A stretch of 64,000 bases of DNA from a virus. Made by a program: the position numbers and the translations under genes. Within the stretch, counting starts at the first letter, position 1. Each line of letters starts with the position of its first letter. The notes beneath the pieces are model-generated. The model made no database searches, was not told the DNA's origin, and saw only the letters and a list, made by a program, of their open reading frames with translations. This document shows, piece by piece, positions 8,758-23,852 of the stretch. The stretch lies in the IMG/VR virus record IMGVR_UViG_3300021376_000021, positions 37,962 to 101,961 of that record. One strand, 5' to 3'.

Positions 8758-10392
8758 TTAATTTCTCATCCACTGTTCGAATGACATGTTTTCTAAATCT
8801 ACTATTTTTTCTTCTTGGACGACATATTCGTCTCGACCGTCTTCTTTAATACCAAAAGGAAGTAAATTATCTTCTAGTCTCTTCTCATTCTCCATAGAAA
8901 GACGTTTGCGGAAATCAAGGCTGGTTAATTCCTTGAAATAATTATGATCAGACATCCAGCTAAAAAGCACACAGCACATTACCAAATCATCGTTACCTTC
9001 TTCGGCTTCGAAGGATGTACCTTTATGTATGAATCTGAACATTTCCTGAATGGTATCATAATCGTGAATAATTAATTTGTCATTTTCAATTAAAGATTTA
9101 AAATTACTACATCCTAGTTTTTTAACTGATGTTGTGGTTCTAACTCCTGCATGTGACGATGTTCCAAATCCTGCAGATATTTTAATACCGGTGATGTTAG
9201 TGCCAGCTGTAAAAAGCATGTTATCGTATTCTAAATCCTGATATAATATGTCGGCTACCTGCTGTCCTACATCATTAGTTTCTACTAATACAAAAGCATT
9301 ATTATAGTGCTTTGCTACTTGAATAATAATATTAGGGTATAAAACTGGATCTATTAAATTATCTCTATATGATGCTACATCTTTATATGGGAGCTCGGTT
9401 GCATCAAATACCTTAAACGCAGAATAGTCCCCCTCTTTTCCTCTCGCCGTATCGACCACTATAAAATATACATGTCCTTCTTCCGGTTCAAAATATACCT
9501 TTAAATGCTTATCAGACTTTATTGGGTTAGAATAAGAGAGCATTCTTAGCTTGGTACCAGATATTAAAGTTGAAGTAGAGCCTAAAAACTCACATTCAAA
9601 TTCTTCTCTAAACTGTTCTTCAGAAGTATTGCGAATAGTTTCTTGTTTCCACTTCTCATTTCGTCCTGGAACTTGGCTCCAATGTACGTCAATTCTTTTA
9701 TAATCATTTCTTCCGTCTTCACTATCTTTCCAAATTTTATAAAATAAGTTTAATCCTTTTGGTGTAGAGGTAATTAATACTTTAGTTGTTTTACCAGAAG
9801 AAATAGTAGGATAGACAGAAGCAAAGAAGTCTTCTTGTATGTGATTTGGTACGAATGCAAACTCATCTAAGTAAACTAAGTTCTGAGAAGTTCCTCGAAT
9901 AGCACTAGAAGCGGTAGAGCTTGCTATAATCCTTGATCCGTTTTCTAATTCAACAGAACCTTCATTCCATTTAATAATTCCTTGCTGAAGCCATTTAGGT
10001 AAAGCTTCGTAGGCCATCTGAATTCTACCCAGAATTTCTCTAGCTTGTTCGGCCTTATGAGCTAAGATAGCTACGGAATAGTTTTCATTGAAGATAACAC
10101 TATGAAGAATAAATGCTGCGATAGTGGTTGTTTTACCAACCTGTCTAGGCATTTTACATATGAGAAATCGCTCTTGTGATGCTGTGCGAACGATATCGGC
10201 CTGATAGTCGTACAGCTGTAACGGTATAAAACCTAAATCAACGTTAACTATTTTAACATATGTCTCTATAAAATGAACAGGGTCTTTAGAGCACTTTAAA
10301 AACTCTTGAACTAGCTCTTTAGTCCATTCTACTTGTACATCGTTGCGTTTTAGGTTTTTATTACCAAGATAGATATCACTCTTTTGTACCAT
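8758..10392 (-). CDS. 17: terminase large subunit gp17
   Basis: The packaging motor and headful nuclease. It is 544 aa (T4 gp17 is 610 aa). The ATPase domain shows a Walker A-like PRQVGKTTT at residues 82-90 and a Walker B YLDEFAF at 174-180 (Asp176/Glu177). A motif III-like ITSTPKG follows near residue 218. The nuclease domain starts near residue 305 with VDTARGKEGDYSAF, whose aspartates would bind metal, and continues with LVETNDVGQQVADIL. The start overlaps the end of gp16 by 17 bases. Confidence 0.96.
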   Translation of the reverse strand: MVQKSDIYLGNKNLKRNDVQVEWTKELVQEFLKCSKDPVHFIETYVKIVNVDLGFIPLQLYDYQADIVRTASQERFLICKMPRQVGKTTTIAAFILHSVIFNENYSVAILAHKAEQAREILGRIQMAYEALPKWLQQGIIKWNEGSVELENGSRIIASSTASSAIRGTSQNLVYLDEFAFVPNHIQEDFFASVYPTISSGKTTKVLITSTPKGLNLFYKIWKDSEDGRNDYKRIDVHWSQVPGRNEKWKQETIRNTSEEQFREEFECEFLGSTSTLISGTKLRMLSYSNPIKSDKHLKVYFEPEEGHVYFIVVDTARGKEGDYSAFKVFDATELPYKDVASYRDNLIDPVLYPNIIIQVAKHYNNAFVLVETNDVGQQVADILYQDLEYDNMLFTAGTNITGIKISAGFGTSSHAGVRTTTSVKKLGCSNFKSLIENDKLIIHDYDTIQEMFRFIHKGTSFEAEEGNDDLVMCCVLFSWMSDHNYFKELTSLDFRKRLSMENEKRLEDNLLPFGIKEDGRDEYVVQEEKIVDLENMSFEQWMRN

Positions 10393-10771
10393 TATTTTTA
10401 ATTAATTTTTGTAATTCAGCTGTGCTACCAACAAATAAATTATTGTTTATTGTAGTAGGAGATTTCTCTCCTTCTAGTTCTTTTCTTCTTTTTGAAAGTT
10501 CAAGAAGATCTTTATTTGCTGCAGCGAGAGAATTGATTATAGTAGCAGCTACTTCAAAGCTGCGTGGATGTTGAGACATTCCTGCAACGTCAAGAATGCC
10601 ATCGAGAGCTTCATTGCCCTTCTCAATAATGTTTATTAGATTGCCTCTTGCATACTCAAAGTCTGTTTTTATCTCGTCATTATCAACTTTGATCTTTTCT
10701 GCTTCAACTATCTCTATAGGGGCAAGATCTAGTGCTTGACTTATGGTATCACTCTTCTTTAATTGATTCAT
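10376..10771 (-). CDS. 16: terminase small subunit gp16
   Basis: The DNA-recognition partner of the gp17 motor. At 131 aa it is a little shorter than T4 gp16 (164 aa). It is largely helical, with the pattern DFEYARGNLINIIEKGNEALDGILDVA followed by HPRSFEVAATIINSLAAANKDLLEL, as in T4-like small terminases, and a short C-terminal tail. It overlaps gp15 by 23 bases and gp17 by 17 bases, so translation of the three is probably coupled. A perfect late box lies inside gp15, 46 bases upstream of its start. Confidence 0.9.
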   Translation of the reverse strand: MNQLKKSDTISQALDLAPIEIVEAEKIKVDNDEIKTDFEYARGNLINIIEKGNEALDGILDVAGMSQHPRSFEVAATIINSLAAANKDLLELSKRRKELEGEKSPTTINNNLFVGSTAELQKLIKNNGTKE

Positions 10772-11561
10772 AATTAATTACGTATCCATAATTGCTGTTG
10801 GCTGTTATCTGTGATCTATTTATAGTGTCGTTAGCACTATTAGTAGGACTACCATTTGCAAGTTGACCTGGATATATTGTTACGTTTTCATGATCAGTAT
10901 TAGTATTAAAGGAAGAAAAGAAGTTTGTATTTGCAAGAGTAATAGCTTCTGATTTTCTGATAGGTCCAAATATATAACCTTTCATTGTGAAATCAAGTGT
11001 CCAAACTAACGCTCTTCTCTCGGCATAACTACCTTCGTAAATATCTTCAGATGTAACGTTTATTAAAGTAGTAGGAATATCTAATTTAACATCTAGTTCC
11101 GGAATTAAATTAACTGTAGCTGTCCATTCTGGAGTAAAAAAAGGTAAAATTTGCTCTAATATTCTTGTACCGTCTTCAGTATTTTTTACAGCAATATAAA
11201 GAGAGAAGTTTAAATCGTATGGTACAGGATTGTAAGCATACTTGAGTTGATTTTTATCTAAACTGTCTTGCTTAATAAAGCCTTTTTTTACAGTAGATAA
11301 TTTTCTTGTAGGGGCGTAATTTAAAGAAGTTAGCTCAAAGCTTATTCTAGGAAGAATTACTGAGAAGGGCTTTTTTAGATTGGGGTCCTGTACATTGCGA
11401 GTAATTAATTTGTCTTTTGGTGCGTATGTAATTGGTATCTTTATTGAAGAAATATGATCACCATCAGCATCATCTCTATTAATATAAAGATCATTAAATA
11501 ATGTACCGAAAAGTATAACGTATTTACGTAGATGTCCGTGATAGAACGTTTGACCGAACAT
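10749..11561 (-). CDS. 15: tail sheath stabilizer/completion protein gp15
   Basis: The gp15-type terminator that caps the tail and joins it to the neck. It is 270 aa, almost equal to T4 gp15 (272 aa). The start MFGQTFYHGHLRKYVILFG and the following FNDLYINR are strongly characteristic. Further hallmarks are PYDLNFSLYIAVKNTEDGTR and ILEQILPFFTPEWTATVNLI in the middle, and WTLDFTMKGYIFGPI near residue 195. It overlaps gp14 by one base and gp16 by 23 bases. Confidence 0.95.
   Translation of the reverse strand: MFGQTFYHGHLRKYVILFGTLFNDLYINRDDADGDHISSIKIPITYAPKDKLITRNVQDPNLKKPFSVILPRISFELTSLNYAPTRKLSTVKKGFIKQDSLDKNQLKYAYNPVPYDLNFSLYIAVKNTEDGTRILEQILPFFTPEWTATVNLIPELDVKLDIPTTLINVTSEDIYEGSYAERRALVWTLDFTMKGYIFGPIRKSEAITLANTNFFSSFNTNTDHENVTIYPGQLANGSPTNSANDTINRSQITANSNYGYVINYESIKEE
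10817..10824 (-). promoter_or_regulatory. probable late promoter for gp16-gp17, inside gp15
   Basis: A perfect TATAAATA on the minus strand, 46 bases upstream of the gp16 ATG and inside the last part of gp15. Because it lies within coding sequence it could occur by chance, but its distance to the next start matches the other late promoters here. Confidence 0.5.
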
Positions 11562-12286
11562 TAAATTGCTCCAGTACTAAATGGATCTATTTCTGAAAAG
11601 TCAACAAATGCGTCGGACTCTGCTTGTATTTCATTATTGTCAGCGATAGGATCGACGGTATCCAATTCCCACTCTAGAGACAACTTATAGCCATCCTCAT
11701 CTGTTAAAGAGAAGTAGTTTTTATCTTCTGTATAAAGAGCGTATGACGATGTAATAAAGCTGTATCTGGCCATGAGATCGTCAACTTCGTACAGCCCTGT
11801 TTGAAGCAGCTCCCCGCTGTATTCAAACAGTTCGCATTGTAAATCATATGTCTGTATAGAGCCTAACTGATAGAAGATTGCTTCATGCTCAACAAACTTA
11901 ACTTGGTATAGTTTTTGATTAATTGGGAAGTAAATTAAATCACCTTCTTGAGGTCTCGTTGTCGCCTCTACTGCAGCTATCTCATTATCATAAACTTTCT
12001 TAGCAATAGTAAATGTAATTTTGTCTCTTATTTCTAAATTAAACTTACTAAGAAACTCGCCTTCTCCTTCAAACCCTTCCACGTTTTTAATGTAAAGCTC
12101 AACATTATAAAATGCTTTATATTCTGAAGAGGGATCTTCACCGTATATTTCATCTTTAGCCTTTAATGCACGGGGCATGTAGTACATGTCCTGACCATAC
12201 ATTCTAATAGACTCAACAACAAGGTCTTCTATAAGAAGCTGTTCTTGACTATTAGTATAGTTATTAAAGAAGAAATTAGTTGTCAT
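11561..12286 (-). CDS. 14: neck protein gp14
   Basis: The gp14-type head-tail connector protein. It is 241 aa (T4 gp14 is 256 aa). The N-terminus MTTNFFFNNYTNSQEQLLIE, then DLVVESIRMYGQDMYYMPR, is diagnostic of the family. The C-terminal part includes DPFSTGAI at the very end and a DDLMARYSFIT segment. In T4, gp13 and gp14 are adjacent; here a 573-aa fibre-like gene separates them. Confidence 0.94.
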   Translation of the reverse strand: MTTNFFFNNYTNSQEQLLIEDLVVESIRMYGQDMYYMPRALKAKDEIYGEDPSSEYKAFYNVELYIKNVEGFEGEGEFLSKFNLEIRDKITFTIAKKVYDNEIAAVEATTRPQEGDLIYFPINQKLYQVKFVEHEAIFYQLGSIQTYDLQCELFEYSGELLQTGLYEVDDLMARYSFITSSYALYTEDKNYFSLTDEDGYKLSLEWELDTVDPIADNNEIQAESDAFVDFSEIDPFSTGAI

Positions 12287-12305
12287 TATCCTAAAACACT
12301 AGTTA

Positions 12306-14027
12306 TTATAGTGATGTATTAAACCTGTAGAGATATGTGCCGCTTGCAGGAACTCCCATATAGAAATTAGATCCATCAGCACTAAAACATATACCGCCTT
12401 GTCCGGCTGTTCGATATCCCGACGATTGACTGCCTCCAGTATCGAGAGTATAGTTTAATGTTCCGGTAGAAGGGTTCCAGGGAGTAGAAAGACCATACTC
12501 TAAAATAACGTTATTTCCAGAAACAAGTCCCTGACTAACAAAAAGTTTGTCACCAGAGGAACTAAATGTAAGATTCCATGCGTTCCATGCTGTAGGAAGA
12601 TTTAATGTTGTCCCTGAATTAAAGACAGCAGTGTCTATTTCCCAAGCTGTACCTAGGTCATACCTGTGAACGTTTTTGTTACCGCCAGCGTTACCTATAA
12701 TAAATAACTTTGTCCCATCAGGAGAGATGTGCATACCAAAAGGAAAATTTTGTACTGATTGAACACTTAATTCTTTCACCCCTGATGTATTAATGTATCC
12801 ATCGTCACCAATTTGCCATGCAGTATATAATGGTCGCTGAGTGATTTTTTTAGTAGAATAATTTACATCATATAAAATTGTACCGTCAGGTTTAAAGAAG
12901 ACTCCCGATACACCTGATCCTGCACTAAACACTCTTGTTTGTGTTAAGGTAGTGATGCTGTATGCAGGACTTAGGGCGTACTGATATATTACTGATGATT
13001 GAGTGGAATAAAACTTAGTACCATCGCTGGAGATAAAAATATCTCCAAACGTGTCAGACTCAAATGTTCCGTTATGTTCCTGCAGCAGTGGTGCTGGTGC
13101 ATTATTGCTGGGATATCTCAGGCTATAAGGTGTATTTGCAATTATAGTAAAATATAACGTTCTATCAGCAAATCTATTTGTACTAGCAGCTGTAGCTCTA
13201 ATAATAACCGATGTATTATTTTGCCCCGTGTTTGGTGTGCCTGTAATATCTGAACCTGAAATTGAGACGTTAGCTGGTAATGAGCCAGATTGAATAGTGT
13301 ATGTTATTGACTTTCCAGCCGCGCTATTTGCTTCTAGTGCTATAGTGTTAGCAGCTCCTGTATTAAAAGAATAAGCAGCTCCGTTTGCTGGTGAGGACCA
13401 GGTGACTGTATCTTTAGTATAGGTAACACTAAATGTTCTAGTAGTTTCTTGATTTTGTGCGTCAATAGCATCAACATAAAATGTATATGTTGTAGTAGGG
13501 TCCGTGGCAGGGATTGTGCCTGATAGAAGTCCGTTAGACGCTAAAGTAAGCCCGGCAGGAATAGTATTGCCCGCGGATACGCTAAAAGTAACATTGCCGT
13601 CACCTGATGCTTGAAGAGTTACTGAAAAAGAATTAGCTTCATATGGTGATCCTAATGTGCCTGCGGATGTTGTCCAGGTAGGGGTACCAGAATACAAAAG
13701 ACCAGGAACAGCAATAGCCGTTCCTCCATCAGCGTTAACAACATAGAGTGAGACAACACCGGCTGAGCCTGCTGGAGTCGTAAAGGAAAGAGCTGTTGCA
13801 TTAATGTAGCTAACAACACCAGCTTGATTACCATTAATATAAACAGTGCTGCTTGCTGTAAAATTTGCTCCGTTAATTACAACAGTCTGTCCTCCAGCAG
13901 GGTCAGCTGCAGTATCATCACCTGGATAATCTAATGAAGTAATCTTAGGAGGTACCCCGGCTGCGCTTACAATAGCAGTTGTAACTTCTGCTGCAAGACT
14001 TTCTGTTCTAATTTGCGTAAGTGACAT
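12306..14027 (-). CDS. IPT/TIG plus beta-propeller-like virion protein inserted between gp13 and gp14
   Basis: A 573-aa protein with no T4 counterpart. After a short N-terminus, residues about 25-105 form an IPT/TIG Ig-like domain (ITSLDYPGDDT, FTASSTVYINGNQAGVV, VSLYVVNADGG). Two cadherin-like/putative Ig segments follow (about 110-295), with the typical PAGLTLASNGLLSGT phrase. Residues 300-573 carry repeats of the type ISPDGTKLFIIG and FSADGSNFYMG, suggesting a beta-propeller. There is no signal peptide. The same Ig phrasing occurs in the 1046-aa collagen-like fibre, so the two are related by domain exchange. A receptor-binding or head/neck fibre role is likely. An AAGGA site precedes the ATG. 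Confidence 0.75.
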   Translation of the reverse strand: MSLTQIRTESLAAEVTTAIVSAAGVPPKITSLDYPGDDTAADPAGGQTVVINGANFTASSTVYINGNQAGVVSYINATALSFTTPAGSAGVVSLYVVNADGGTAIAVPGLLYSGTPTWTTSAGTLGSPYEANSFSVTLQASGDGNVTFSVSAGNTIPAGLTLASNGLLSGTIPATDPTTTYTFYVDAIDAQNQETTRTFSVTYTKDTVTWSSPANGAAYSFNTGAANTIALEANSAAGKSITYTIQSGSLPANVSISGSDITGTPNTGQNNTSVIIRATAASTNRFADRTLYFTIIANTPYSLRYPSNNAPAPLLQEHNGTFESDTFGDIFISSDGTKFYSTQSSVIYQYALSPAYSITTLTQTRVFSAGSGVSGVFFKPDGTILYDVNYSTKKITQRPLYTAWQIGDDGYINTSGVKELSVQSVQNFPFGMHISPDGTKLFIIGNAGGNKNVHRYDLGTAWEIDTAVFNSGTTLNLPTAWNAWNLTFSSSGDKLFVSQGLVSGNNVILEYGLSTPWNPSTGTLNYTLDTGGSQSSGYRTAGQGGICFSADGSNFYMGVPASGTYLYRFNTSL

Positions 14028-14036
14028 TTTTCTTCC

Positions 14037-15008
14037 TTATCCTATCATGTCGTATACTGGAAGGCTATAGTTGTTTATCATTGCTTCTTCTAGCTTATCT
14101 ATTTGAGCTTTGGCATCGTCTAATATTTTTTCACCGTTAAACTGTACACCTCCTGGGAGCTGCATACCTATGAATTTCGTAAGGTTAGTACCCCATTGAT
14201 ATTTAATCTTAGCTGTTGCGTATTCTTGTAACCAGCGATCACCCCATGCGTCAGTAAAAATATCAGGATTAACAACCTCATATGCTTCTACTAAAAGATG
14301 ATCGCCAACTTTCATTTTAGACCAGTCCATATCTACATAGAGTCTGTTTCTGTGTCTGTTATATCTGATAGGCTGCTGGCCAACTAATATTTCCTGTATT
14401 AGCGCAAGGTGCTGCATAACCATATAATATGGAACCATTGATACTGATGTAAGTGTATACAGGTCGTTTAGAGCGATCTGATAGCGAATACTAAACATGT
14501 CATTAGTTCCAACCGTTGGATCGCCAATTGGGAACACTCTTACTGCACCAATAATATTATCTGGTAGGATAATTGCGCCATCACCAACAGTCACTGCAAG
14601 GTTAGCCCCGCTTCCAGTATTGTTTGAAAATACTGCTGCCGAGCTAGTAGTGTAGCCTGATCCGTAGGAAGTAAAATTTAGGGATTTTATTGTGCCGTTG
14701 GAGTAAGTTGATACGTTAGCAAGTGCTCCAGAGCCTCCAGTAAACGTGACTGTTTGAGAGTTTGAGTACCCGGTACCACCGCTGTTAATTACAATATTAT
14801 TAATAGCGTTACTTGATTCACTACCATTAATTCTATATTTGTAAAATACTTTTTCTGAGCCATCGAAGTGATAATCCCAGAAGTATTTAAGAGCTTCATC
14901 AACCCTATCATCAACTTGATCATCATCAACGTTGATTTCAATAACTGGTTTGCCCAGTTTTCTAAGGCAATATTCTTTGAATTCTGCGCGAGAGGAAGGA
15001 ACGCCCAT
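14037..15008 (-). CDS. 13: neck protein gp13 with an inserted Gly-rich beta module
   Basis: The gp13-type head completion/neck protein that joins the portal to gp14. It is 323 aa (T4 gp13 is 309 aa). The start SRAEFKEYCLRKLGKPVIEI and the later MFSIRYQIALNDLYTLTSVS and RNRLYVDMDW are typical. Residues about 70-145 are a Gly/Ser/Thr-rich insert with the phrases GGTGYSNSQTVTFTGGSGA and YGSGYTTSSAAVF. The same kind of module is seen in gp7, gp8 and the 2167-aa protein. A perfect late promoter lies just upstream (15030-15037). Confidence 0.93.
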   Translation of the reverse strand: MGVPSSRAEFKEYCLRKLGKPVIEINVDDDQVDDRVDEALKYFWDYHFDGSEKVFYKYRINGSESSNAINNIVINSGGTGYSNSQTVTFTGGSGALANVSTYSNGTIKSLNFTSYGSGYTTSSAAVFSNNTGSGANLAVTVGDGAIILPDNIIGAVRVFPIGDPTVGTNDMFSIRYQIALNDLYTLTSVSMVPYYMVMQHLALIQEILVGQQPIRYNRHRNRLYVDMDWSKMKVGDHLLVEAYEVVNPDIFTDAWGDRWLQEYATAKIKYQWGTNLTKFIGMQLPGGVQFNGEKILDDAKAQIDKLEEAMINNYSLPVYDMIG

Positions 15009-15029
15009 ATTAACTCCTATAGTTAGAAG

Positions 15030-15037
15030 TATTTATA
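15030..15037 (-). promoter_or_regulatory. T4-type late promoter for gp13
   Basis: A perfect TATAAATA on the minus strand in the 40-base gap between the 1046-aa fibre gene and gp13. It lies 22 bases before the gp13 ATG and would start the neck and terminase operon. Confidence 0.7.
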
Positions 15038-15048
15038 CGGCTTAATTA

Positions 15049-18196
<3,148 letters not shown>

Positions 18197-18203
18197 TAGT
18201 TAG

Positions 18204-21608
<3,405 letters not shown>

Positions 21609-21634
21609 GTGGCATCATCCATCTAACAATTTTG

Positions 21635-23647
21635 TTAGTAATTAATATCGTTTCTATGTCGTGAAGTCCAAATAACAAGATTGTATTTGGTGCCGGTATG
21701 TACCGTTCTACCTTCGTGTCCATGGGTAACTTGCCCAGGCCATAGAATCATTTTTCCTACTGAAGTATTTATATTTGATAAATTCTGCCTGTAAAAATAA
21801 GTTTCACCACCTGTGTATCCATCGTTTAATTTGACCATCCCGGAAACTAAAGAGGCATCGTGATGGCATTTTAAATTAGATTGAGTTTTTTGATCGTACT
21901 TAATAATAAAAGCATCTCTCAAACCATACATCATTAATGGCCACCAGTGTTTTTCTATCACAGGATTAATAGTATTCTTAAAGTGTTCTTCTAAATCATT
22001 CCAGAAGTCCATAGAAAATTCTCTAATCCTTATTTCTTGACCTGGAAATTTATCACCGTACATAGATTCCCATTTGCCATTTTGTTCTGCTAGATCTATA
22101 AGCTTTTGACAATTTTCTGGCGTCATAAAATCCATTTCAATAATATCTGAACCGGGAGAAATTTCATTGAATTCAGTTGTATGAATCATTTCAACTGAAG
22201 TCTTTCTAGTGATAAAAATATTATTGTTTAAAATATCATTCACTAAACTATCAAATTTTGCTTTTGTGCTGCTGCCTCCGTTCCCGTGAAGAATACATGG
22301 GCAGCATCTTGTGGCATTGTTTAGTATCTGTTTATTCTTTTTAATAGATAATTCTTTTTCAGCTCCAGCCAGACATTGAAAAATATAATTTTCATGATCT
22401 AATGCTATTTTAACTTGGCTTTCAGTTGAAAGAATTTTTTGCTTTAAATATTGTTTTTGTAAAAACAACTGATCGTCTTCACTATCTGAAATAGTTTGGT
22501 CAAGTAATTTCTTTAATGCATGAACGTATCCGATATAAACACCACTGTTTAAATAATTATACTCAGTGTTGCTTTTTGGAAAGAAAGATTCTAATTCATT
22601 AGAGGGCCAGCAATTTTTTTCTGCTGCAAAAAGTACATCAACATTAAATCCTTTAAATCTTTCAAGTATAGTATTCCTATCATCATTAATAAAGACATCA
22701 TATCCATCAACAAATAAAATTATATCGTTATCAGACAGGAATTTAATATAATTTTTTACCAGGTTTAATTTCATTCCTCCGCCGGGCTTACTCATGTCAC
22801 CACCGGTCCACATTTTATTTTGTCCTAAATTAACAAATTGATTTCCAATTTCATTAACAGACTTGTTTAGGTATCCTAGTTTTGTAATATCAGTTGCAAC
22901 AGTAAGTAGGTGCAAGTTTTCAATTGTGTTCATTAAAATACCTCTTTCAATATCAGAACCAAGCTCACTGCGTGGTTTTTGTTTAAATACTTTATTCTTA
23001 TAAGCTATTGGTGATAAGCTAAAATGCTCGGTAAAAATGCGTTGTAAACTATTAAAATTATTAATTACATTTTTATTTTTTGATAGGCAGTATTCATTAT
23101 AATCAACAAGAAACAAGCTAGGAAAAAATTCATCTACAGGTATTAAATTATTTTTATAGTTAGATAGTTCTACTATTTTTCTAGCTGTTGCTGGTGAAAT
23201 AGCATATGCGCTATTCCAGTAAGGGTAGTATGGCTTAAAAAAGTTTTTATCAATATACTGAGTTTTTTCTTCTACCATTTCTCTATGATCAAGATACACT
23301 ACATCATATGTCTGAAGCAAATTTTCTATTTCATTTAAATCTAATTTATTAATTTTTTCAGCATCATCTTCTAAAATTAAAACCGGGCAGTCATATTCGA
23401 TACATTTTTCCCATGCCCGGTAATGGGAGATCATTGCAGCAATATCTGTGTTAGTATGGTTGCGACCTAAAAGTGGGTCAGTCCATTGGCTATAGGGTGT
23501 AAACCCGAGAGATTTAAAATCATTAAGTCCTAGATTATATCCATTAAGAGCATCAATTCTCTCCCACTCTAAACCTGAAAGCTGTTGATTCATAAAAGAA
23601 AGCCTATCAGGTCTGGATGATAAATTAATCACCAGTATTTTCGTCAT
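21635..23647 (-). CDS. three-domain collagen-modifying enzyme: GT25 + PLOD-type glycosyltransferase + lysyl hydroxylase
   Basis: A 670-aa protein in one uninterrupted frame. Residues 1-220 are a GT25 glycosyltransferase (family of collagen galactosyltransferases and LPS enzymes): VINLSSRPDRL at 6-16, ISHYRAWE at 73-80, LILEDDA at 90-96. Residues 243-475 match the glucosyltransferase domain of animal PLOD: LLTVATDI (247-254), GGGMKLNLVK (289-298), LFVDGYDVF with Asp314/Asp317, AAE343, LNSGVYIGY (366-374), DDQLF (391-395), LDH (417-419), HGNG (454-457). Residues 490-670 are the lysyl-hydroxylase Fe(II)/2-oxoglutarate domain: His595-x-Asp597, His644 in HGHEG, Lys654 in GTKY with the PLOD spacing of 10. 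The predicted job is to hydroxylate X-Lys-Gly lysines of the adjacent collagen-like fibre and attach galactose/glucose. It overlaps the 66-aa gene by 23 bases. Confidence 0.9.
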   Translation of the reverse strand: MTKILVINLSSRPDRLSFMNQQLSGLEWERIDALNGYNLGLNDFKSLGFTPYSQWTDPLLGRNHTNTDIAAMISHYRAWEKCIEYDCPVLILEDDAEKINKLDLNEIENLLQTYDVVYLDHREMVEEKTQYIDKNFFKPYYPYWNSAYAISPATARKIVELSNYKNNLIPVDEFFPSLFLVDYNEYCLSKNKNVINNFNSLQRIFTEHFSLSPIAYKNKVFKQKPRSELGSDIERGILMNTIENLHLLTVATDITKLGYLNKSVNEIGNQFVNLGQNKMWTGGDMSKPGGGMKLNLVKNYIKFLSDNDIILFVDGYDVFINDDRNTILERFKGFNVDVLFAAEKNCWPSNELESFFPKSNTEYNYLNSGVYIGYVHALKKLLDQTISDSEDDQLFLQKQYLKQKILSTESQVKIALDHENYIFQCLAGAEKELSIKKNKQILNNATRCCPCILHGNGGSSTKAKFDSLVNDILNNNIFITRKTSVEMIHTTEFNEISPGSDIIEMDFMTPENCQKLIDLAEQNGKWESMYGDKFPGQEIRIREFSMDFWNDLEEHFKNTINPVIEKHWWPLMMYGLRDAFIIKYDQKTQSNLKCHHDASLVSGMVKLNDGYTGGETYFYRQNLSNINTSVGKMILWPGQVTHGHEGRTVHTGTKYNLVIWTSRHRNDINY
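21766..21773 (-). promoter_or_regulatory. possible late promoter inside the PLOD-like gene, ahead of the collagen fibre
   Basis: A perfect TATAAATA on the minus strand, 158 bases upstream of the 1134-aa collagen gene and inside the oxygenase domain of the preceding gene. It could give the structural fibre a higher dose than its modifying enzyme. A chance match within coding sequence cannot be excluded. Confidence 0.45.
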
Positions 23648-23825
23648 GCTTCACATTCTCTTTTTTATTGGATTTTGATGATAGAGATTCTACCTGGGAG
23701 GAAAGATCAGCTACCTTTTTTTCTAAGATAGTGATCTTTGCCTCTGCTAGTAGATTTTTTGAAACTAACTCTTCTATTAGTTTTCTTTGCTTATCAATAA
23801 AAGCATTAATAAATTCAGTTTCCAT
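23625..23825 (-). CDS. small coiled-coil protein upstream of PLOD-like gene
   Basis: A 66-aa protein with an AAGGA ribosome site. It begins METEFINAFIDKQRKLIEEL. Residues about 15-52 form one amphipathic coiled coil (heptads through AKITILEKKVADLSSQVESL), with a charged tail. The function is unknown. It overlaps the PLOD-like gene by 23 bases, so the two are probably translated together. It resembles in form the 71-aa coiled-coil protein at 29536-29751: each sits directly downstream of a fibre gene and could be a small fibre chaperone or trimerisation factor. That is inference. Confidence 0.65.
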   Translation of the reverse strand: METEFINAFIDKQRKLIEELVSKNLLAEAKITILEKKVADLSSQVESLSSKSNKKENVKHDENTGD

Positions 23826-23852
23826 TACAATCCTTAAAACTCAATTATAATA

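Noticed and set aside
21635-23647. Idea that the PLOD-like gene is inactive because Lys654 replaces the Arg of animal PLOD
   Set aside because: Collagen prolyl-4-hydroxylases use Lys at this place to hold 2-oxoglutarate, and iron ligands and spacing are intact.
21635-23647. Chimeric assembly of two separate genes
   Set aside because: The frame is continuous, all three domains have the same AT-rich codon use, and linkers between them look normal.
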